From Corynebacterium sp. MSK008 (GTDB lineage: Bacteria > Actinomycetota > Actinomycetes > Mycobacteriales > Mycobacteriaceae), in assembly GCF_030232585.1 (NCBI RefSeq), contig NZ_JASPJX010000004.1, positions 32,263-96,262 on the forward strand: 64,000 nucleotides of DNA, read 5' to 3'. Shown here piece by piece: positions 58,294-64,000 of this stretch. How positions within the stretch are numbered: position 1 is the first letter of the stretch; each line of letters starts with the position of its first letter. The notes under the pieces are model-generated. The model had not been told where the DNA came from and ran no database searches. It was given only the letters and a program-made list of their open reading frames with translations. The position numbers and the translations under genes were made by a program.

Positions 58294-60501
58294 TTAGATC
58301 AAGCCGTTCATGTACGCCCAGCCGGCAGCACCCAAAGCGGCGAGGAGCACCACGACAATCGGGATGACAATCCCGGCGACGGAAGAGCCACCAGCACCCT
58401 GCGCGTCGTCTTCGCGCTCTTTCCCGGATTCTCCCGCCAGGTTGGCGTCGACACGCACAGTGGTCGTGGCGCGCGGGTTCTCAACTGCAGTGCTCGGGGC
58501 CGGCAGCTGCGACGTAGGTTCCGGCACCCGATGCGTCGATGTGGAAGTCGTCGTCTCTGAACGCTGTGCGGTGGGTGAGGTTTCCTCTCGTCGCGTTGTG
58601 GCGGTCGGCCACGCCTGGATCGTCGTCGCCTTGTGCTCGCCGGTAATGACAACTTCGTGCCGCTCCGACGTGGTCGTCACGGAAGTGGTCGCCGCCGGCG
58701 GCGGGCTCGTCGGATTCGCATCTTTCGACGCAACCGTAGTCAGTTTCGAAGACGTCGCAGTTGCCGAGGTTGCAGTTGGTCGGCCCTGCTTGGTTGTCGC
58801 TTCAGCCGCATCCGTCTCAGACGCCGACGAGAATGCCCCAGTCGTGGAAGCGACGGCGGAAGTCGGCGTGGCCGTGGCCCGGCGCTCCGTAGTCGCCGGC
58901 GCGGTCGTCTTCGCAGACGAAGTTGTAATCGGCGGGACAGTCGATGTCACGGACGACGGTGTCGCCTCAGAGATGGAAGTCGGCGTGGCCGCCTCGGAGG
59001 TGGTCGAGGACACAGTAGTCGCCGCGGTGGTCGACGTGATGGTCGGAGCGACCTTCGTGGTCGACGTGGTCGTCACCCGACGCTCCGTGGTCTTCGCCGG
59101 CGTGGTCCGCTCCGTCGCCTCCGCCGGCGTAGTTGTCGATGCCTTCGCAGCCGAAGTAGTAGTCGGCGGGACAGTCGATGTCACGGACGACGGTGCCACC
59201 TCAGAGGTGGAAGTTGGTATCGCCGTATCCTCCGACGTAGCCGCTACTGGTGCGGACGTCGCGGAGGTGGCCACCGGCTCCTCTGTGGCAGTCGGGGTCG
59301 CAGGCTGCCCGGGGGAGGTGGTGTCATCGACGGTGGTCTCGACAGGCGAAGCGGCTGAGGTCACAGACGTCGCCGGACTCGTAGCGGTAGTCGGGCTGAC
59401 TGTTGTCGTCGGCGGAAGCGCCTCGTCCGGGTGAGCTGCTATGTACTCGCGACGGTTCTCACTCGCCTGGCCGTACCGCTGAAGTGCTGTCTCGAATTGC
59501 TTTGTCGCCTCTTCAATCCCAATGCCCGACGCCTCCGCCTGGTGTTTGGCTTGCAGAGCTGCCAGATACTCGCCCTGCGCTTGCTGGAACATGTCTTCAG
59601 CCTCACGGAGCGAAGTGGGCTTCGGAAGGATCGCGTCGGTCTGAGACGTCGGCTCGGGAGTGGGGGCGAACGTGGCCGTCGGCTCCGGCTCGGGGGCGGG
59701 GTCGGACGTGGTCGTCGTCGGCTCCGGCTCGGGAGTGGGGGCGAACGTGGCCGTCGTCTCCGGCTCGGGAGTGGGCTCGACAGACGTGGAGGTCGTCGGT
59801 TCCGGAATCTGGGTCGGCTCGTCCTCGACTACCTCGGTAGTCGTCTCCGGCGACGGTGAAGGCGCGGCCGGCGGGGTGGTCGTAGTCAACGGGCGCCCGC
59901 CGTACTGCTTGAGGTCGTTGGCCTGGATGAGCACTTGTACGTCGAGAGGCTGCAGCGTCTTGGCAACCTTGCCTCGGTTGGAGCCGTCCTTCATCAGCGC
60001 GCCGTCGCAGGAGTGCGCCAGGCCCATGGCGTGGCCGAGCTCATGGGTGATCGTCATGACCAGGCTTTCGATGTAGCCGTTGCGCAAAATATCCGGATTG
60101 AGCAAAAGCTCCATATTGTCCACGCTGCCCTGCACACGGCCGACCACGTAGCTGCCCAGGTTGGCCTCACGCACCGTGACCACCTTGTATCCCGGCTGGT
60201 TCACGTACTCGAAACGGATCAGCCCACCGGTCCCGCTCGACCACTGATCAGTGGCTTGGGTGATGTAGGGCTTGTACTTGTCCGGCGCGTAAATGCGCAC
60301 CAGGTTGCCGTCGATGGCGTTGTACTGGGGCCCGAACACGAAGTTGCCGATGTTGGGGATCGGCTGGCCCAGCTTCGCCGCGGCGGTGGCGGCCTTGCAC
60401 TCGCGGCCGACGGGGTCCACGGCCGCTTCCGCCGGTGCCGCCACGACCCCGAGGGTCACTGCGGTGGCACAGGTGGCGGCCAGGAGATGTCTATAATTCA
60501 C
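58294..60501 (-). CDS. Cell-surface metalloprotease with Thr/Ser-rich stalk
   Basis: The 735-residue protein has a signal peptide (MNYRHLLAATCATAVTLGVV, ending ...AEA), a catalytic domain to ~residue 215 with the zinc motif HELGHAMGLAH (HExxHxxGxxH) and a Met in ALMKDG that may be the Met-turn, as in matrixins and snapalysins. A ~480-residue low-complexity stalk of T, S, P, V, A follows with PEPETTATFAPTPEPEPTTT-type repeats. A C-terminal TM segment (AGIVIPIVVVLLAALGAAGW) anchors it. There is no LPxTG or EAETG motif. The substrate is unknown. Confidence 0.8.
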   Translation of the reverse strand: MNYRHLLAATCATAVTLGVVAAPAEAAVDPVGRECKAATAAAKLGQPIPNIGNFVFGPQYNAIDGNLVRIYAPDKYKPYITQATDQWSSGTGGLIRFEYVNQPGYKVVTVREANLGSYVVGRVQGSVDNMELLLNPDILRNGYIESLVMTITHELGHAMGLAHSCDGALMKDGSNRGKVAKTLQPLDVQVLIQANDLKQYGGRPLTTTTPPAAPSPSPETTTEVVEDEPTQIPEPTTSTSVEPTPEPETTATFAPTPEPEPTTTTSDPAPEPEPTATFAPTPEPTSQTDAILPKPTSLREAEDMFQQAQGEYLAALQAKHQAEASGIGIEEATKQFETALQRYGQASENRREYIAAHPDEALPPTTTVSPTTATSPATSVTSAASPVETTVDDTTSPGQPATPTATEEPVATSATSAPVAATSEDTAIPTSTSEVAPSSVTSTVPPTTTSAAKASTTTPAEATERTTPAKTTERRVTTTSTTKVAPTITSTTAATTVSSTTSEAATPTSISEATPSSVTSTVPPITTSSAKTTAPATTERRATATPTSAVASTTGAFSSASETDAAEATTKQGRPTATSATATSSKLTTVASKDANPTSPPPAATTSVTTTSERHEVVITGEHKATTIQAWPTATTRREETSPTAQRSETTTSTSTHRVPEPTSQLPAPSTAVENPRATTTVRVDANLAGESGKEREDDAQGAGGSSVAGIVIPIVVVLLAALGAAGWAYMNGLI

Positions 60502-60531
60502 GAGGCTAGAGACTACCCCAGCCCGCGGTTT

Positions 60532-61374
60532 CTAAACCAGCCGGCGACGGGCAAACGCGAAGAATCCCGCACCCAGTGCGCTTGCCAGCACCAGCGCAAA
60601 CAGCGCGCGGGCCACGGTGTTGGACCCGGTCTCCGCCTCCAAGCCACGGGCAGGTGCGGCGTACGGGTTCGCAATTTGCTTATCGACGACAGCTTCGCCC
60701 GCCGCACGCGCCGCCTCAAGACCCTGGCGCCCGATCTCACCCGCGTTGGCCTGGATCATCGCCTCGGATTCCGCAGCCTCCTCCGGGGTGACATCCGCGT
60801 TGACGCGGGTGATGTCGGCGACGAAGGTGTGCCCGTCCTTGTTCAGGAAGAACGTCTCGCCGTTCAGCGTGAGCACCGGCGGGAACTTCACCAGCCCGTG
60901 AGCGACGGGGTCACCGCTGGCCGGGTTGACGTCCTCGGCACCGAGCGGCTGCTCTGCCGCGTTTTCCGGGGACGGTGCTTCGACGGAAGCTTCGGCTGGG
61001 GCTTCGGCGGGTGTCTCGGTAGCTTCCGGGTCGGTCGGCACCGGCTCGCCAGTCGGCTGGTCGGCGGGTTGGTCCCGGATCACGCCGGAACCGATCAGCC
61101 CGGCGACAGCGGCGTCCGCCACGGCGACCGCGCGCTCCTGCTGGCCGCTATCCAGCTGCGCGTACGGCTTCGCCGCCTCTTGGAGCGTGCGCACGTAGTG
61201 GGAGCCTTCCTCGTTAAGGAAGTACTGCTCGCCGCGCACGTCGGCGGTTTCGGCCGGCAGATCCTGGGCGGCATCTTGGGCGCTCGCGACAGGTGCTGCG
61301 ATCAGGGCGGCGGCAGCGACTGCGGCCGCGGCGGTCGCGCGGGCGGGACGGTGGCTCACGGACGTGGGGGTCAT
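60532..61374 (-). CDS. Surface-anchored protein with EAETG-type C-terminal signal
   Basis: The 280-residue protein has a signal peptide ending near ...APVASA, two 'FLNxxG' units (QYFLNEEGSHYV and TFFLNKDGHTFV), a low-complexity acidic/Pro region and a tail EAETGSNTVARALFALVLAS followed by a TM stretch and RRRLV. The tail is the same 35-residue unit as in the protein at 61494-62447 (25 of 35 identical). EAETG, a TM segment and a basic end form a tripartite sorting-signal layout. A sortase-like gene is nearby. Function unknown. Confidence 0.7.
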   Translation of the reverse strand: MTPTSVSHRPARATAAAAVAAAALIAAPVASAQDAAQDLPAETADVRGEQYFLNEEGSHYVRTLQEAAKPYAQLDSGQQERAVAVADAAVAGLIGSGVIRDQPADQPTGEPVPTDPEATETPAEAPAEASVEAPSPENAAEQPLGAEDVNPASGDPVAHGLVKFPPVLTLNGETFFLNKDGHTFVADITRVNADVTPEEAAESEAMIQANAGEIGRQGLEAARAAGEAVVDKQIANPYAAPARGLEAETGSNTVARALFALVLASALGAGFFAFARRRLV

Positions 61375-61384
61375 GACAGTCTCC

Positions 61385-61399
61385 TCGGGGAAGTCTCAA
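61385..61399. promoter_or_regulatory. Shared leader element, copy 1
   Basis: TCGGGGAAGTCTCAA lies just upstream of the start at 61374. The same element (13 of 15 bases) is found at 62462-62476 before the related gene, so the two genes may share a 5' leader or regulator site. Confidence 0.4.
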
Positions 61400-61493
61400 G
61401 CGTTGGTTGAGAGTTTACACGCTTCCGCCCCAGTTTTCACTACAGTCACATCTGTTTGTGCAAACCAGACCTCAAGCGCAGAAGGGACCCGGC

Positions 61494-62447
61494 CTAGACC
61501 AGGAAACGACGGCCTGCCAGGAAGGCGGCGGTGCCCAGCACGGATGCGATCACCAGCGCAAAGAGGGTGCGCGCGACGGTGTTGGAGCCGGTCTCAGCCT
61601 CGACACCGCGGTTAGCGGCCGCGGCGACCTGCTGCGCGGCGATCTCATCGGCGTGCTCAGCGCGGAGCTGATCGGACTTCGCCTTCTCCTCCGGGGTCGG
61701 CTGCTGGTCCACGCGGTCAGAGGAACCAACGAGGGTCTCGCCGTCCTGGTTGAGGAAGTAGGTCACGCCGGCGATGACAATCGGGACGCCGATCGCGGCG
61801 GCGGCGATCGCTGCGATTGCACCCGGGGAAAGTTCAGCCTGCACCTCACCCTCCGGGGCGGCCGCTGCACCCTCGGTGAAGACGCAGTCCTTTTGCACCG
61901 ACTCGATAGTGCGCACCTTTGCATCTGCCGGCAGCTCGGCGACATCCGTCAGCGCCTTATCGCCGACATAGGCCTTGCCGTCCTTGGTCAGGTACCAGGT
62001 TTCCTCGCCGCACTTCGCCTCCGCGACGCGGCCGGCAGTGACCGCGCGGGTGTCGGTAACGCCGTTGACCGCGGCGTCGACGTTGGCAGCCTCATCGCCC
62101 TCGACGGTAATTTCCACATCGGCCGGCAGATCCTCGAGGGAGGCGGCCGGGGCCGGGTTGGCGTCCACGTTCACGCCGCCGTCGAAGGTAAAGGAGCCGT
62201 CCGCGTTGCGCACGAACGTCGGCGCCTCCGCGAGATCTGCCGGGGTAGCAGGCAGTTCGGACTTGACGTACTCCTCGCCGATGAGGCGGTAGTAGTTGCC
62301 CGCTTCGTCTGCGAATGCCTCGGGCAGGCCCTGCTCGACCCAGCCGGCGAGCTGGTCCTGATCGATGGCGTGTGCGGCGGGGGTGGCGGAGAACGCGATC
62401 GCGCCAGCCATGGTGGCAGCGGTCAGCGTGCGGATGGTGCGCTTCAT
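61494..62447 (-). CDS. Surface-anchored protein with EAETG-type C-terminal signal (paralogue)
   Basis: The 317-residue protein has a signal peptide (MKRTIRTLTAATMAGAIAFS, then ATPAAHA), a Cys pair (AKCGEET and KDCVFTEG), two 'LxxDG' units (TWYLTKDGKAYV and TYFLNQDGETLV) and the tail EAETGSNTVARTLFALVIAS, a TM segment and RRFLV. A long AT-rich upstream region (62448-62604) contains its promoter. A further hydrophobic segment (AIAAIAAAAIGVPIVIAGVT) precedes the second unit. Function unknown. Confidence 0.7.
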   Translation of the reverse strand: MKRTIRTLTAATMAGAIAFSATPAAHAIDQDQLAGWVEQGLPEAFADEAGNYYRLIGEEYVKSELPATPADLAEAPTFVRNADGSFTFDGGVNVDANPAPAASLEDLPADVEITVEGDEAANVDAAVNGVTDTRAVTAGRVAEAKCGEETWYLTKDGKAYVGDKALTDVAELPADAKVRTIESVQKDCVFTEGAAAAPEGEVQAELSPGAIAAIAAAAIGVPIVIAGVTYFLNQDGETLVGSSDRVDQQPTPEEKAKSDQLRAEHADEIAAQQVAAAANRGVEAETGSNTVARTLFALVIASVLGTAAFLAGRRFLV

Positions 62448-62461
62448 TGGGGGGGCTCCTA

Positions 62462-62476
62462 TCGAGAAAGTCTCAA
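62462..62476. promoter_or_regulatory. Shared leader element, copy 2
   Basis: TCGAGAAAGTCTCAA lies 15 bases upstream of the start at 62447 and matches the element at 61385-61399 at 13 of 15 bases. Confidence 0.4.
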
Positions 62477-62604
62477 CCTCAAGTCGAAGGTTATGTCACA
62501 ACAGTAAACACGTTTCACACGAGTCTCAACTAAAACTTCAGACTTTTTGGGCAATCCCTGAAAACGCGCAGGTCAACGCCCGCAAAAAGACGTAAATATC
62601 TTGA

Positions 62605-63312
62605 CTACCGCGGCTCGAAGGCCATCTCGACCTCGTCGTCGGTCGCTGTTCCAGCCAGCTGCCAGCCCACCACGGCGTTGCGCACACTGTCTGCCAGCAG
62701 GTTTGCCGGCTGGATGCAGGAAATAGTCAGCAGCCGGCCGGGCATCGGCCCCATCCCCCAAATCTCCGCGTTGCTCGCCAGCGCGCCCTTGTCCGGGTCA
62801 TGCAGGTCGGTCGCGGTGTATTTCAGCCAGTCGTCGCCCGAGGTTTCCGTGCGTACGAACAGCGTGTCGCCGGTGGCTACGGTGTGGCGTTCGGCTTTGC
62901 CGTCGTAAAGCTTGTTAAACACCGCGTCCACACCCGCGCCCGTATGCCCCGCCACGACCACAATGTCGCCGGCGTCCGTGCCCGGCAGCTCGTATGGGTA
63001 GCCCTCCCCCGTCAGCGCGCACGCCTTATCCATGCTCTTCGGGTCGATCTTGCCATCCACCACGCGGCAATCCGCCTGCTCAAAACCGGCGCGAAGGCCC
63101 AGCACCGGCACCACCATCTCCACCGGCCGCCCCTGCGCGATCGAGGCAGCAGCTTGTCGACGAGGCTCCGCCGACACCGACGTCTCTGGTGCTGCCACTG
63201 GGGGGTCCGAAGGTTCGTCGTGAAGCAGAGCCTTGAAACCCGCACGCACAAGAAGGAACAGAATCAGCAGTGCGGCAATGCGGCGGACGTGGTACTTCAC
63301 GACGGTTATCAT
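62605..63312 (-). CDS. Sortase-like cysteine transpeptidase
   Basis: The 235-residue protein has an N-terminal TM anchor (RIAALLILFLLVRAGFKALL), then an exported domain. The catalytic His is in VVVAGHTGAGVDAVF, the Cys in LLTISCIQP, and an Arg in DSVRNAVVGW, which fits a class E/F-like sortase. ATG at 63312 is the likeliest start; a GTG at 63300 is possible. It is upstream of the two EAETG-tailed proteins on the same strand, 157 bases from the nearer one. It is divergent from the rhodanese gene with 7 bases between the starts. Confidence 0.78.
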   Translation of the reverse strand: MITVVKYHVRRIAALLILFLLVRAGFKALLHDEPSDPPVAAPETSVSAEPRRQAAASIAQGRPVEMVVPVLGLRAGFEQADCRVVDGKIDPKSMDKACALTGEGYPYELPGTDAGDIVVVAGHTGAGVDAVFNKLYDGKAERHTVATGDTLFVRTETSGDDWLKYTATDLHDPDKGALASNAEIWGMGPMPGRLLTISCIQPANLLADSVRNAVVGWQLAGTATDDEVEMAFEPR

Positions 63313-63319
63313 ACGAGCC

Positions 63320-63616
63320 ATGAAGGAAGTCTCAGTAGATAAAGTCCCCGCAGGCGCGCAGCTCATCGACGTCCGCGAGCCCGGCGAATACGCCGCCGTC
63401 CGCGCCGACGGCGCCGTGAACATCCCCCTGTCCGAGTTCGTCGCACGCACCGACGAAATCGACCCAGAGCAGGACATTTACCTGATCTGCAAGTCCGGCG
63501 GGCGCAGCGCGCAGGCCGGCGAATACCTGGAGCAGGCCCGCGGCTGGGACAACGTCATCAACGTCGCCGGCGGCACCACCGCTTGGGTCGAGCAGGGGCT
63601 GCCCCACCAGAATTAG
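63320..63616 (+). CDS. Rhodanese-like domain protein
   Basis: The 98-residue single-domain protein has IDVREPGEYAAV, the active-site loop LICKSGGRSAQ with the catalytic Cys, and the C-terminal GGTTAWVEQGLP. Such proteins carry sulfur as persulfide; the partner here is unknown. Confidence 0.9.
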   Translation: MKEVSVDKVPAGAQLIDVREPGEYAAVRADGAVNIPLSEFVARTDEIDPEQDIYLICKSGGRSAQAGEYLEQARGWDNVINVAGGTTAWVEQGLPHQN

Positions 63617-63636
63617 GCGGTCTTAGGCGTTCCCCA

Positions 63637-63664
63637 TTGTTGGTCGCGGAAACGTAGTTATGAT
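63637..63664 (+). promoter_or_regulatory. Promoter of MarR gene, probably giving a leaderless message
   Basis: TTGTTG (63637-63642) and TATGAT (63659-63664) are spaced by 16 bases. Transcription from this -10 would begin at about 63671-63672, right at the ATG at 63672, so the message would lack a 5' leader. Confidence 0.5.
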
Positions 63665-63671
63665 GAGGGGC

Positions 63672-64000
63672 ATGTCCGCCCTCCCCGAACTGCCGTCCGC
63701 ACTGGCCAAGTCCCCCCACTTCCAGGTCGAGCGCGTGCGCAGACACACCAAAGACGAGGTTGAGCGCACCCTGGCCAAACACACCTCCACCATGCGCGAG
63801 TACTGGATCCTCACGTGCGTGGACGGGGAGCCGATGAGCCAGCGCCAGCTCTCCGAGCTACTCGCCATCGACGCCTCCGACATGGTCCGCCTCATCGACA
63901 ACCTGGAAAACAACAACTGGGTCACCCGCGAACGCGACCCGAAGGACCGCCGCCGCCAGATCGTCGCCGCCACCAAGAAAGGCACCAAGGCGCTGGCGAA
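63672..64000 (+). CDS. MarR family transcriptional regulator (3' end outside window)
   Basis: The visible 109 residues have the MarR winged-helix core: MREYWILTCVDGEPMSQRQL, SELLAIDASDMVRLIDNLE, then the wing WVTRERDPKDRRRQIVAATK. Starts at 63660 or 63663 are possible in frame. The 3' end and the ligand part are cut off by the window edge. Confidence 0.85.
   Translation, partial: MSALPELPSALAKSPHFQVERVRRHTKDEVERTLAKHTSTMREYWILTCVDGEPMSQRQLSELLAIDASDMVRLIDNLENNNWVTRERDPKDRRRQIVAATKKGTKALA

Overview
The window is a high-GC actinobacterial chromosome segment, almost certainly Corynebacterium. The basis is gene order. The carD, LpqE-type lipoprotein, radA, carbonic anhydrase, mutY and clpC block and the lysS, panC, folK-folB-folP-folE, ftsH, hpt, tilS, dacB, ppa block follow the Mycobacterium/Corynebacterium plan. 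The block purC-purB-purD, two-component system, thrE, otsA-otsB, rlmB, cysS, ispF-ispD, carD follows the corynebacterial plan. Intergenic gaps are short, many genes overlap by 4 or 8 bases, and a few starts look leaderless.

Layout. 1-3561: end of a collagen-like surface protein, then a zinc/manganese ABC importer behind a Zur-like palindrome. 3562-9370: a polysaccharide-deacetylase-like protein, a DUF222/HNH (13E12-type) nuclease behind a LexA-like site, an S9 peptidase coupled to purC, and a lipoprotein. 9371-22051: purB-purD, a HIT protein, an OmpR-type two-component system, tRNA-Thr, the threonine exporter thrE, a lysine-rich tail protein, the trehalose genes otsA-lipoprotein-otsB, an esterase, rlmB and cysS. 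22063-24444: three tandem secreted proteins that look like one paralogous family with aerolysin/ETX-MTX2-like strand patterns. 24507-38310: ispF, a second HNH nuclease wedged before ispD, carD, an LpqE-like lipoprotein, radA, an unknown gene in the place where disA usually sits, a membrane protein, carbonic anhydrase, mutY, a DUF4236 protein, a secreted lipase and clpC with a CHY zinc-finger gene. 38310-42942: an orphan MetQ-type lipoprotein and a PTS module (EIIBCA and enzyme I) inserted between clpC and lysS. 43021-57977: lysS, a pseudokinase-like membrane protein, a diverged panC, the folate operon, ftsH, hpt, tilS, dacB and ppa. 58294-63312: a cell-surface region with a Thr/Ser-rich metalloprotease, two related membrane-anchored proteins ending in an EAETG-type sorting signal, and a sortase-like enzyme. 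The right edge has a rhodanese and the start of a MarR regulator.

Most interesting. Between hpt and tilS lies a small AT-rich island flanked by a 38-base direct repeat of the tilS 3' end. One copy is in tilS; the other sits about 1.1 kb downstream and reads in frame into a displaced alternative TilS C-terminus. The island holds only two things. One is a circularly permuted tRNA-like RNA: T-arm before D-arm, acceptor stem capped by a GTAA tetraloop, ends paired, as in bacterial Y RNAs (YrlA type). The other is a gene with a HEPN-type RNxxxH ribonuclease motif. No integrase and no Ro/Rsr gene is in the window. Other leads are the sortase with putative dedicated substrates, the tandem pore-former-like secreted family, missing disA, and a strongly repeated 12-mer, GCYTATCGACGR.
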